64,000 nt of DNA, taken from the NCBI GenBank assembly GCA_903891475.1, contig CAITEP010000008.1:62001-126000 (forward strand), in the 5' to 3' direction. Of this stretch, positions 8,117 to 16,135 are shown piece by piece. The notes beneath the pieces are model-generated. The model searched no databases. It saw nothing but the letters and a program-made list of their open reading frames with translations, and was not told the DNA's origin. Origin of the DNA: an uncultured Mucilaginibacter sp. GTDB lineage: Bacteria; Bacteroidota; Bacteroidia; Sphingobacteriales; Sphingobacteriaceae. Every line of letters begins with the position of its first letter. Positions within the stretch are counted from its first letter, which is position 1. The position numbers were made by a program, and so were the translations under genes.

Positions 8117-8220
8117 TTATAATTTGATTATAATTTGATAGGCTTCGATTATAATTTCGAAGGTTTCAATTATAGTTTCTTATAGTTTAATTATAATTTC
8201 AGGGGTCAAAATTATAGTTT
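8117..8220. repeat. helically phased array of seven TTATARTTT motifs
   Basis: Seven copies of TTATAATTT or TTATAGTTT start at 8117, 8128, 8149, 8170, 8180, 8191 and 8212. The steps are 11, 21, 21, 10, 11 and 21 bases, that is one or two turns of B-DNA each, so all copies face the same side of the helix. The array lies 145-248 bases upstream of the AraC-type start and ends 32 bases from the cytochrome b stop codon. It may be a multi-site operator or an intrinsically curved segment. Confidence 0.7.
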
Positions 8221-8251
8221 GAAAAGCAGCAAAATCTTAAAAAGTCTGAAT

Positions 8252-8923
8252 TTACTCCCCACCATTAATCATATCAGATACTATACCCTTGCCATCTTTA
8301 CGGTGTTCGGCCAAAAATACGCCTATCAAATGTGCTGCTGTAAAGGCCAAAATCAGGTACATCACAAACCCATGTACTTCCTTTACATCATGCCTGATGG
8401 CTTTGTAAGGCTCCATAGCGTCTTCAAAAGCCAAAAACAAGCCAGTTAGCACCATAATGAGTAATAAAATGTAAAACCCTATGTATATCAAATTTACAGT
8501 TAAGCTGTGCAAAGCGGCTTGGCGTTGCTCCTTTACTGTTTTAAAATTGGCATAAGCGCTTTTTATTTTTCTAATCAGCTTTTGATCAGCCAGTTGAAAA
8601 AATTCCAACAAAATTCTGAATAAAAATAAACCAGCCAAAAAATACCCAAAATAGGTATGTATATCCCAAATTCTGTCGCTAAAATCATGCGCCAATTGCT
8701 TTATTTGGTCTTCAGTAGCTTTAGCTCCAGACTTCTCTAATGTTTCCTTAAAAAAAGGTCTTGTGCTATGCCCACCTGTTATGGTTCTATTCAACAAAAC
8801 CGTTAATAATGAGCCCGTTATTACAATAAAATTAGCCCAATGCCAAAACCGCAGTGCGGCCGAATTCTTTTTTATAACCTTTGGATTTTCAATTTGAGTA
8901 TTAATTTCTTCTGTTGCAGCCAT
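8252..8923 (-). CDS. cytochrome b561-like (cytochrome b/b6 domain) membrane protein
   Basis: 223 residues with four hydrophobic spans (about 27-45, 86-108, 142-166 and 183-205) and four histidines placed in them or at their edges: His28 in RFWHWANF, His89 in IWDIHTYFG, His184 in EVHGFVMYL and His198 in TAAHLIGVF. This is the pattern of a di-heme inner-membrane cytochrome b561 that passes electrons between the quinone pool and a partner. It is transcribed divergently from a two-component system, with a perfect 17-bp inverted repeat between them, so it may be a target of that system. The electron partner is not in the window. Confidence 0.85.
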   Translation of the reverse strand: MAATEEINTQIENPKVIKKNSAALRFWHWANFIVITGSLLTVLLNRTITGGHSTRPFFKETLEKSGAKATEDQIKQLAHDFSDRIWDIHTYFGYFLAGLFLFRILLEFFQLADQKLIRKIKSAYANFKTVKEQRQAALHSLTVNLIYIGFYILLLIMVLTGLFLAFEDAMEPYKAIRHDVKEVHGFVMYLILAFTAAHLIGVFLAEHRKDGKGIVSDMINGGE

Positions 8924-9006
8924 TTGTCTAATATATTTTTTACTTCTAAATCAGGTTTTAATAATAAACAATGTGATAATTGTTTTATAATGCATAAAAT
9001 TAATAA

Positions 9007-9064
9007 ATGATGTTGAAGTAATTCTGTAGAAATGGTACTTTCTTCAAAATTACTTCAACATCAT
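9007..9064. promoter_or_regulatory. perfect 17-bp inverted repeat between divergent cytochrome and response-regulator genes
   Basis: ATGATGTTGAAGTAATT (9007-9023) recurs as its exact reverse complement at 9048-9064, separated by 24 bases. The right arm ends 5 bases before a TATATTTG promoter box. The position between two divergent genes fits an operator for the adjacent response regulator; as RNA it could also form a long hairpin. An ATG at 9032 lies inside the loop, which argues that it is not the gene start. Confidence 0.65.
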
Positions 9065-9068
9065 AGCC

Positions 9069-9076
9069 TATATTTG
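9069..9076 (+). promoter_or_regulatory. -7 box (TATATTTG) of the first two-component operon
   Basis: TATATTTG matches the Bacteroidota consensus TAnnTTTG and lies 12 bases before the TTG start of the response regulator. No convincing -33 TTG is seen, which would fit activator dependence. Confidence 0.5.
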
Positions 9077-9088
9077 ATAAAAAATGCC

Positions 9089-9766
9089 TTGAAATTACTC
9101 ATTATAGAAGACGAACCCGGCTTGCGCGAAAATATGATTAACTATTTTAGTGGGGAAGGTAATATATGTGAGGGCTGTGGTAGCCTCTATGCTGCTATAG
9201 ACAAATTATCCAATTATGAATACGATTGTATTTTGTTAGATATTGGACTACCTGATGGTGAGGGTTTTACCATTTTAGATTTATTAAGGTTAAAATTGCG
9301 AAATGAAGCCGTATTAATTATCTCGGCAAAAAACTCATTGGAAGATAAGTTGAAAGGCTTAAACCTAGGAGCTGATGATTATTTGATTAAACCCTTTCAC
9401 CTTGCCGAATTAAAAGCCAGGGTTGACGCTATTTATCGCCGTAAAGCTTTTAACAGCCCTAATAAATTGATTTTTAAGGAGATATGTATTAACCTACATG
9501 GGCGTTCGGTAGAGGTAAATCAAATACCAATTATCCTAACCAAAAAAGAATATGATATGCTGCTTTATTTTATCGCAAATAAAGGAAAGGTAATATCGAA
9601 AAATGCGATAGCGGAACATTTATGGGGTGATGAAATGGATATGCATGATAATTTCGACTTTATTTATACCCATATCAAAAACCTCCGCAAAAAATTACTC
9701 GACCATTCAGAAATCGATTACCTAAAATCAGTTTATGGCATTGGTTATAAATTTGTGGATGAATGA
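9089..9766 (+). CDS. OmpR-family response regulator (first two-component system)
   Basis: About 225 residues: receiver domain (acidic pocket Glu7-Asp8, phosphoacceptor Asp51 in CILLDIGLPDG, Lys101 in IKPFHL) and a winged-helix DNA-binding domain from about 128. I place the start at the TTG of 9089, because the protein then opens MKLLIIEDEPGL, as does its paralogue at 30246 (MKILIIEDEAGL). The ATG at 9032 would add 19 unusual residues and would put the start inside an inverted repeat, upstream of a good promoter box. The last codons overlap the kinase start (ATGA). The neighbouring inverted repeat suggests autoregulation and control of the divergent cytochrome gene. Confidence 0.9.
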   Translation: MKLLIIEDEPGLRENMINYFSGEGNICEGCGSLYAAIDKLSNYEYDCILLDIGLPDGEGFTILDLLRLKLRNEAVLIISAKNSLEDKLKGLNLGADDYLIKPFHLAELKARVDAIYRRKAFNSPNKLIFKEICINLHGRSVEVNQIPIILTKKEYDMLLYFIANKGKVISKNAIAEHLWGDEMDMHDNFDFIYTHIKNLRKKLLDHSEIDYLKSVYGIGYKFVDE

Positions 9767-11019
9767 AGTTATCAACCCATTATAACAAGGCAATCATCAT
9801 TATTACGCTATTGGTACTGCTTACCGGTGGAATTATCTATTATTTTGCCATCAACTATATTGCAACCGACCAACTCGATAAAAACTTGACTGAAGAATCT
9901 GAGGAAGTTTACGATTATGTAAATACCAATCAAAAATTACCAAAACAGGTTGATTTTGATGAGGATATCACCGTTTTTGCGAAAACTAATAAGCAAAAGC
10001 AGGCACTTCGGTTTTTTGATACGGTTTATTCAAATCCTAGAGAAAAAAAAGTGGAATCTGGAAGGGCAGTCTCAGGTATTATTGGTCTAAAAGGGCAGCA
10101 TTACCAATTTACAATTACGGTTTCAAAGGAAGATACAGAGTTTTTAATTCAAATAATCGCGTTAATTACCTTATCACTCGCTATTGGCTTATTGTTGATT
10201 CTTTTTTTAACCAATAAATACATATTAAATGGCTTATGGCAACCTTTTTATGATACCTTAAATCAGTTAAAGTCAGTAAACGTATTGGATAAAACAAATC
10301 TGAATCTTCAAAAAAACAAGGTGGATGAGTTTAATGCTTTGAACGAGGCGGTATATAGCATGACAGCCAGGGTAAAAACCGATTACGAACAATTAAAGGA
10401 ATTTACAGAAAACGCTTCTCATGAGATGATGACGCCTTTGGCTGTAATCACCTCCAAATTAGATACGCTTATTCAGGATGAATCATTGAAACCTGCTCAA
10501 TTAGAGCAAATTAATGATGTTTATTTGGCTACCAATAAGCTTTCCCGCTTAAACCAAACCCTGCTTCTGCTGGTAAAAATTGAGAATAATATATTAGATG
10601 ATAAGGAGACTGTTCAACTTGACGAATGCATCCGCCAGAAAATAAAATTATTTAATGAGCTAATACAGGCAAAAGGTATTGTAGTCAACTTAAACTTAGA
10701 CCCAACCAACATTTTTGCCAATGCCTACTTAATTTATTTGTTGTTGAATAACCTTCTGAGTAATGCCATTAGGCACAATATAGATAATGGCACAATAAGT
10801 ATTACCCTGAATAGCAACCATTTAATAGTTGAAAACAGTGGTAGTGAACCTGTTTTAGATATGGAGACTATGTTTAATCGGTTTCAAAAAGGGAAACAGT
10901 CAGAAGGAATGGGTTTGGGGTTAACCATTGTAAAAAATATCTGCAAGCTTTACCATTGGGATATTACTTATGAATACCAAAACGTACTACACAGGTTTAG
11001 TATTGCCCTTAAACCATAA
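9763..11019 (+). CDS. sensor histidine kinase (first two-component system)
   Basis: 418 residues: transmembrane span at about 10-32, a periplasmic loop of about 95 residues, a second span at about 128-151, a linker, then the dimerisation/phosphoacceptor helix with His220 in TENASHEMMTPLAV, and an ATPase domain with an N box (LLNNLLSNAIRHN) and G box (SEGMGLGLTIVKN). The periplasmic loop has no obvious ligand motif and no histidine cluster, unlike the paralogue at 30920. It overlaps the regulator gene by 4 bases, so the two are translationally coupled. The signal is unknown; the neighbouring cytochrome b561 hints at a redox-linked response. Confidence 0.9.
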   Translation: MKLSTHYNKAIIIITLLVLLTGGIIYYFAINYIATDQLDKNLTEESEEVYDYVNTNQKLPKQVDFDEDITVFAKTNKQKQALRFFDTVYSNPREKKVESGRAVSGIIGLKGQHYQFTITVSKEDTEFLIQIIALITLSLAIGLLLILFLTNKYILNGLWQPFYDTLNQLKSVNVLDKTNLNLQKNKVDEFNALNEAVYSMTARVKTDYEQLKEFTENASHEMMTPLAVITSKLDTLIQDESLKPAQLEQINDVYLATNKLSRLNQTLLLLVKIENNILDDKETVQLDECIRQKIKLFNELIQAKGIVVNLNLDPTNIFANAYLIYLLLNNLLSNAIRHNIDNGTISITLNSNHLIVENSGSEPVLDMETMFNRFQKGKQSEGMGLGLTIVKNICKLYHWDITYEYQNVLHRFSIALKP

Positions 11020-11046
11020 TAATTTAATAAACTCAATAATTAGTTG

Positions 11047-11961
11047 TTACATAAACGACAATGAATTACCACTTGGAATATGGGTGGCCATTATGGAAGG
11101 CACATTTTTAGCGAGCCAGCTTAAAACAAAATCCGAACCTGGTTCTTCACTTGCTATATGACCTAACACAATCAGCGAAATATTCTGTCCCGAAGCTTCC
11201 GCGTCGCGAACATATTCTGCAGTTTCCCATTCCGATAGTTCGCCACATATCAATACATCGGGTTTATATTTCGCGATTCCGGATAAATGGTCCCTCACCC
11301 CTACTGCTCCGGGTAATAATAACAACTTGGAGCATAATTGGTCAGCTTTACCTATATACCTTACCATTTGAATGTTCAATTTTGTTTTTAGTTCAGCTAT
11401 CAGGTTACTTAAAGTAATTTTAGAAACATTCAGTACATTACTCCCCGCTTCATAATTTTTCCAACCTAATTTATCTAAAACGCCCATTCTTACGCCATCG
11501 GGTACAAGGCGGTGTATATAGTCGTGATTGCGCCAAACAGCTATGTTATGTTTCTTTAGTAATTCAGCTTTATAATTATATACCTCATCATTCGCTAACC
11601 ATTTTGTATCATCCTGATGGTTATAAAAGGTAGGTTCATGGCAAATAATAAAATTAGCACCTAAATCAATGGTTTTTCTAATTACCTCAATCGTTGCAAA
11701 GCTAGTAACCACTATCCCGGTAACTACCATATCTGGTTTACCCGATTTTAAGGTATCTACTGTTTCTGCTAAAGCACCACCAGGCACTTGGCTAATAAAC
11801 AAATCCATAATCTCCTTAACAGTATAGGTATCCTTCATCAATAAAGTCGAAGCATGGTTAAGCATCGGCGTTGCTAATAACACACCCGCTGCGGCTACAG
11901 ATTTTTTTAAAAATCCCCTACGGTCGGGGGAAAAGGAATTTAAATTTTTATCTATTTTCAT
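11047..11961 (-). CDS. Nif3-like dinuclear metal centre protein with an export signal
   Basis: 304 residues. The body from about 40 matches the Nif3/YbgI family (toroidal hexamers with two metals per subunit): FIICHEPTFYN for the first metal ligands, ICGELSEWETAEY, and LGHIASEEPGSDF near the C-terminus. The large insert present in some family members is absent. The N-terminus FSPDRRGFLKKSVAAAGVLLATPML is a clear Tat-like signal (RRxFLK then a hydrophobic stretch), which is unusual because characterised Nif3 proteins are cytoplasmic. It converges on the kinase gene with a 27-base gap. Proposed activities in the family (GTP cyclohydrolase 1 type 2, metal-dependent hydrolase) are weakly supported, so I leave the function open. 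Confidence 0.82.
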   Translation of the reverse strand: MKIDKNLNSFSPDRRGFLKKSVAAAGVLLATPMLNHASTLLMKDTYTVKEIMDLFISQVPGGALAETVDTLKSGKPDMVVTGIVVTSFATIEVIRKTIDLGANFIICHEPTFYNHQDDTKWLANDEVYNYKAELLKKHNIAVWRNHDYIHRLVPDGVRMGVLDKLGWKNYEAGSNVLNVSKITLSNLIAELKTKLNIQMVRYIGKADQLCSKLLLLPGAVGVRDHLSGIAKYKPDVLICGELSEWETAEYVRDAEASGQNISLIVLGHIASEEPGSDFVLSWLAKNVPSIMATHIPSGNSLSFM

Positions 11962-12772
11962 GTTGATACCAAAATAATGAATCTAGTTATATGATTTTCG
12001 AGGTCTACAGCTTGTAAAGCTCTAAATTACATTTAATAAATAAAACAACAATTGTATAAGTTCTAAAATTGGTATCAGTATGCCAATATTTATTTCATTA
12101 TTACTATCCTGCCAATAATTAAGAAAAATTGCAATTAATGGAGCATAAATTATGAATACTTTAAAAAAATAGCATTTATATAACAATTACTTTATTTTTT
12201 TGGCATAGCGGTAAAAAGTAGCATTTATGTTACTAAAATAGACTTTTACCCCAAATATTAGACTTTTGGCAGTTATTTTTAAGCCATTTTGTCATAAAAA
12301 CTGTCATTGTCATGTTTTATGCCAAATTGGCAAAATATTTTTTTGTGACCAAAATCATTATTCAAAGCCTCAATCTAGTGGTGTTTTTAGGTCGACTTCC
12401 AAATTCCGGGAATTTATTTTGTCCATTCAATTCCGATTCCGGAATTACAAAAAATCTAATCTACATAACAGTGAAAAATTTTCACAAAAATTGATTTTGG
12501 TTGCCAAATAACAGTAAATAAAAAAAAATTAGCTGTTTTAATGCCCGTTTTTTCGATTTTTTTGTTCCTGAAACCAAAAAAGGCTTAATTTTTTTGAAAA
12601 ATCTATCATTTTATCCTGTTTTTTCAAATTACACCGTTTACCAAAATCACGCTAATACACCACAAAAAAGGTGGCATATTTTGTGAGTAAATGCTTATCA
12701 GAATAGCGTTATTATTTATGGTAGCCTAGTCTAAAAAATTCAAATAAATAATTAATTTAAAAAATAAAAGTC
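11962..12772. other. 811-base intergenic region, no convincing gene
   Basis: Very AT-rich sequence between the Nif3-like gene and the 26-codon peptide gene. Short open frames near 12266-12511 have a composition unlike the neighbouring proteins (Cys, His and Phe in excess) and no promoter, and I reject them. The region carries a cluster of small palindromes at 12401-12485, described separately. The long 5' space suggests regulated expression of the small gene at 12773, or an unrecognised RNA. Confidence 0.5.
12401..12485. promoter_or_regulatory. cluster of operator-like palindromes
   Basis: AAATTCCGGGAATTT (12401-12415, symmetric except the central base), CAATTCCG (12428-12435), ATTCCGGAAT (12436-12445, perfect) and GTGAAAAATTTTCAC (12471-12485, symmetric around one base) lie within 85 bases. 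The repeated AATTCCGG core suggests binding sites for a dimeric regulator, about 290-370 bases upstream of the small peptide gene. Confidence 0.35.
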
Positions 12773-12853
12773 ATGTTAGTTGTATTAGAAGTTGCCGCAT
12801 TATTAGCAATCATCGTATTACCTCTTTTTGCTCCGCAAAAAAGCGTAAAATAA
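12773..12853 (+). CDS. 26-residue hydrophobic membrane peptide
   Basis: An ATG-started frame of 26 codons encodes a short N-terminus with one Glu, a single hydrophobic span (VAALLAIIVLPLFAP) and a basic C-terminal tail QKSVK, the layout of a single-pass micro-protein with its tail in the cytoplasm. A strong terminator hairpin with eight T follows 30 bases after the stop, so the region looks like an independent one-gene transcript. It is about the size of KdpF-type peptides, but the sequence does not match what I know of KdpF and no kdpA follows. It precedes the redox/UBP signalling cassette by 160 bases. The function is unknown. Confidence 0.6.
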   Translation: MLVVLEVAALLAIIVLPLFAPQKSVK

Positions 12854-12883
12854 GTTAAGAAATTATATTCAGTTAATTTTGTA

Positions 12884-12915
12884 AGATGGATAGCAATGCT
12901 ACCCATCTTTTTTTT
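12884..12915 (+). terminator. intrinsic terminator of the 26-codon gene
   Basis: AGATGGATAGC (12884-12894) pairs with GCTACCCATCT (12898-12908) with one A-C mismatch and a 3-nt loop, and runs straight into eight T. This is among the best terminators in the window, and its only upstream gene on this strand is the 26-codon frame. Confidence 0.85.
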
Positions 12916-13013
12916 GCAAAAATTTTTGATTCTTACATTCCCATCTAATTCATTTTATTTAAGCTCTCCAATTTTTTTACATACTATACAAATAACTATG
13001 CTTATTTTAGGAT

Positions 13014-14414
13014 ATGAAATCAGTAAGTGTAGATTTACTCAAAAACTTTGATCAATTAAAAAATATACCGGAGCAAGAACTTCAATGGTTAATTGATACT
13101 AGTAGCATTATTGAGCTGCAGGATGGCGATTTTTTAACCATTCAGGGTAAACCATTAGAAGGCCCTCATTTTATTTTGGATGGAAAATTATACTTATTCT
13201 TCGATCAAAATGGCGTTCGTAGAGAGATTACCACCTTTAAAGCCGGCGATATTTCCGGCTATCTTCCTTATTCAAGGGGTGTGATTGCCTCGGCTAACAG
13301 TCAGGCGGTAGGCTCTACCACTATTTTGTCATTCCCAACCCATCGTATAAAAGAATTGATTAAAGATCATTTCGAAATTACACAAGCCTTGGTGCATGTA
13401 ATGAGCAACCGAGTGCGCGAGTTTACCACATTACAGCAACAAAACGAAAAGATGATGGCCCTGGGTAAGCTTTCTGCTGGTTTAGCCCATGAGTTAAATA
13501 ACCCTGCTTCGGCTATTGTACGTGATTCTGTTTCGTTGCTCGAGCATTTAAAATTGGAGCCTACCGCGTTTAAAAATGTAATTTCCATCCGTATGGAACC
13601 CAAAGAAGTGGATGCAGTAAATGCTGAGCTTTTTAAAGTACTGGCAATTAAAGAAAGACCGCGCCTATCATTAAAAGAAAGAACAAAGCTGGAAGATGAA
13701 ATTACGGATTGGCTAGATAACCATAGTATTGAAAACGGTTATGAAATGGCCGATAATTTTGTGGATTTTAATTTTTACTTGGAAAATCTGGAATCAATAG
13801 CTAAACAAATACCACCAGCTTATTTATCTCCTGTACTAAATTGGGTAAATAATTTACTGATCACCGAAAAAATGGTTGAAGATATTCAAGAATCAAGTAA
13901 AAGAATTGCTGATTTGGTGAATTCGGTAAAGATATTTACCCATATGGATCGTGGTACCGACAAGCAATATGCCGATATTCATATAGGCATCACCAATACC
14001 TTAACCATGTTGGCGCATAAAATAAAAAAAGGAAACATTACCTTAGTTAAAGCCTTTGACGATACCTTACCACCAGTTAAAGCATTAATTGGCGAGCTTA
14101 ATCAGGTTTGGACCAACCTGATAGATAATGCCATTGACGCGATGGAAGCTAATAGTAAAGGTACCTTAAAAATTATAACCGAACGCGACAGGGAATTTGT
14201 GCAAGTTTCAATTATGGATGATGGCCCCGGAATTAACGAGGATATTAAAAGCAGAATTTTTGATCCTTTTTTCACCACTAAGGAGATTGGAAAAGGTACA
14301 GGGCTGGGACTCGAAGTGGTGCAACGTATTGTAAAACAGCACAATGGCTCCATAAAAGTAAATTCAACTCCGGGCAATACTGCATTTGTAGTATGTTTCC
14401 CGATAAATGGTTAA
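13014..14414 (+). CDS. histidine kinase with N-terminal cyclic-nucleotide-binding (CRP-like) domain
   Basis: 466 residues and soluble: no membrane span is visible. Residues about 10-130 form a cNMP-binding beta-roll (IIELQDGDFLTIQGKPLEGP, FKAGDISGYLPYSRG); the arginine of the classical cAMP-binding motif is not obvious. The kinase core follows: His159 in GLAHELNNPASA, an N box in NQVWTNLIDNAIDAME, and G boxes DDGPGI and GTGLGLEVV. It heads a three-gene cassette, 48 bases before a receiver/thioredoxin-reductase-like fusion, whose receiver is its likely phosphorylation partner. The ligand of the sensor domain is unknown and might be a nucleotide, heme or redox signal. Confidence 0.88.
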   Translation: MKSVSVDLLKNFDQLKNIPEQELQWLIDTSSIIELQDGDFLTIQGKPLEGPHFILDGKLYLFFDQNGVRREITTFKAGDISGYLPYSRGVIASANSQAVGSTTILSFPTHRIKELIKDHFEITQALVHVMSNRVREFTTLQQQNEKMMALGKLSAGLAHELNNPASAIVRDSVSLLEHLKLEPTAFKNVISIRMEPKEVDAVNAELFKVLAIKERPRLSLKERTKLEDEITDWLDNHSIENGYEMADNFVDFNFYLENLESIAKQIPPAYLSPVLNWVNNLLITEKMVEDIQESSKRIADLVNSVKIFTHMDRGTDKQYADIHIGITNTLTMLAHKIKKGNITLVKAFDDTLPPVKALIGELNQVWTNLIDNAIDAMEANSKGTLKIITERDREFVQVSIMDDGPGINEDIKSRIFDPFFTTKEIGKGTGLGLEVVQRIVKQHNGSIKVNSTPGNTAFVVCFPING

Positions 14415-14462
14415 TATAAAATTCAATAAATAGATTTCCCCTACTCAAAAAATAAGCTTTAA

Positions 14463-16124
14463 ATGGATAAACCGATTATTTTTTCGATAGATGACGACCC
14501 TCAGGTACTGAGGGCGATTAGCAGAGATTTGAAATCAAAGTATGGCAAAGAGTACAAGATCATAAATACAGAATCGGCTTTGGAAGCGTTGGATAGCCTT
14601 ACTGATTTAAAAAATAGTTCGTCGGTAGTTGCCATGTTTGTATGCGACCAGCGTATGCCCGAAATGGAAGGGGTTGCATTTCTTGAAAAAGCCATCAAGA
14701 TTTTTCCGAAGGCTAAGCGCATTTTGCTCACCGCTTATTCCGATACCGAGGCCGCTATAAAAGCCATTAATGAGGTGCAGCTGGATTATTATTTGATGAA
14801 GCCTTGGGATCCGCCGGAGGAAAAGTTATACCCTGTAATAAACGATTTATTGGATGATTGGCAAAATAATTATATCCCCGATTTTAAAGGCATTAAATTA
14901 ATTGGCTATCAATTCTCACCAGAATCACATACCTTGAAAGATTATCTAGCAAGTAACCTGATTCCTTATAAATGGTTTGATTACGATAAGAATCCCGATG
15001 CTAAAGATATCCTTAGCATTAATAAGATAACCCAAAGCCAACTTCCAATGATTGTATTTGAAGATGGTGCCTATTTATGTAAACCCAGCATTAAAGGCAT
15101 TGCCGAAAAAATAGGCTCCAACCCTCAAATTACCAATCAAATTTATGATGTGGTAATTATAGGTGCTGGGCCAGCCGGATTGGCGGCGGCAGTGTACGGC
15201 TCATCGGAAGGATTAAAGACCTTATTGATTGAGAAAAGAGCCCCCGGAGGTCAGGCTGGTTCCAGTTCTCGGATTGAAAATTACCTAGGTTTCCCGGCAG
15301 GTTTAAGTGGAGCCGACCTTACCCGCAGAGCCATAAGTCAAGCCATGCGTCTGGGCGCGGAGTTTTTGTCGCCCATGGAAGTAAATGAGATAAAACAAAA
15401 AGATGGATACAAAACCATTGTTTTGGATGATGCCGCCGAAATTGTGACCCGTGCGGTAATTATTACTACCGGGGTTGATTATAGAAAATTGGAAGTACCA
15501 GGTATAGAAAAGTTTACAGGCGCAGGCGTTTATTATGGTGCGGCTATAACCGAAGCGGCAGCCTGTAAAGACAAAGAAGTGTATGTTATTGGCGGCGGGA
15601 ATTCGGCAGGACAAGGAGCTGTTTATCTATCAAAATTTGCTAAAAATGTGTATATCATTATCCGTAAAGATAGCTTGAGCTATACCATGTCGGCCTATCT
15701 CATCCAACAAATTGAAAACACACCCAATATCAAAGTTCTTACCGATACCGAAATTTTGGAAGCGCAGGGTAATAATTGCCTCGAAAGGCTAAAACTAATC
15801 AATTTAAAAACTAAACTTGAGACCATAAATGAAGCCGCCGCTCTCTATATATTTATAGGTGCAAAACCATTTACCGATTGGGTAAAACTTGATATTATTA
15901 AAGACGATAAAGGTTTTATAGAGACAGGAAGAGAGTTAAGACGGTACCCTGAATTCGCGAAAATTTGGAAATTAAACCGTGATCCTTTTTTACTGGAAAC
16001 CAGTTGTAGTGGAATTTTCGCCGCAGGGGATGTTCGGTCGGGTGCCATGAACAGGGTAGCATCAGCTGTTGGCGAAGGATCTATGGCAATCAGCTTTGTT
16101 CATAAATATTTAGCAGAAGTATAA
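14463..16124 (+). CDS. receiver / glutaredoxin-like / thioredoxin-reductase-like FAD protein without redox cysteines
   Basis: 553 residues in three parts. Residues 1-120 are a response-regulator receiver (Asp10-Asp11 pocket, phosphoacceptor Asp62 in CDQRMPEME, Lys113 in MKPWDPPE). Residues about 137-222 look like a glutaredoxin/thioredoxin fold whose CxxC position reads SPES. From about 230 comes a thioredoxin-reductase-like flavoprotein: FAD site GAGPAGLAAAVYG, NAD(P)H site GGGNSAGQGAVYLS and a C-terminal GDVRSG. The region near 352-362 where the enzyme normally has CxxC reads YYGAAITEA, so disulfide reduction by the standard mechanism is excluded. It probably serves as a phospho-controlled flavin oxidoreductase or redox sensor. 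It forms an operon with the kinase before it and the zinc finger gene 11 bases after it. Confidence 0.88.
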   Translation: MDKPIIFSIDDDPQVLRAISRDLKSKYGKEYKIINTESALEALDSLTDLKNSSSVVAMFVCDQRMPEMEGVAFLEKAIKIFPKAKRILLTAYSDTEAAIKAINEVQLDYYLMKPWDPPEEKLYPVINDLLDDWQNNYIPDFKGIKLIGYQFSPESHTLKDYLASNLIPYKWFDYDKNPDAKDILSINKITQSQLPMIVFEDGAYLCKPSIKGIAEKIGSNPQITNQIYDVVIIGAGPAGLAAAVYGSSEGLKTLLIEKRAPGGQAGSSSRIENYLGFPAGLSGADLTRRAISQAMRLGAEFLSPMEVNEIKQKDGYKTIVLDDAAEIVTRAVIITTGVDYRKLEVPGIEKFTGAGVYYGAAITEAAACKDKEVYVIGGGNSAGQGAVYLSKFAKNVYIIIRKDSLSYTMSAYLIQQIENTPNIKVLTDTEILEAQGNNCLERLKLINLKTKLETINEAAALYIFIGAKPFTDWVKLDIIKDDKGFIETGRELRRYPEFAKIWKLNRDPFLLETSCSGIFAAGDVRSGAMNRVASAVGEGSMAISFVHKYLAEV

Positions 16125-16135
16125 AAATCAAAATC

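Noticed and set aside
8219..8449. 76-codon plus-strand frame over the end of the cytochrome gene
   Set aside because: It is antisense to a membrane protein with all four heme histidines, and its sequence has no protein character.
9032..9088. N-terminal extension of the first response regulator from the ATG at 9032
   Set aside because: The ATG lies in the loop of a perfect inverted repeat and upstream of a good promoter box, and the paralogue starts at the position equivalent to 9089.
12266..12511. Overlapping short open frames of 60-81 codons in the gap before the small peptide gene
   Set aside because: Their translations are rich in Cys, His, Phe and Lys with no domain character, no promoter box precedes them, and the same stretch holds palindromes that look regulatory.
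12670..12690. Possible sigma-54-type promoter (TGGCATATTTTGTGAG) upstream of the small peptide gene
   Set aside because: The GG element is present, but the -12 GC dinucleotide at the required distance reads GA, so the match is too weak to list as a site.
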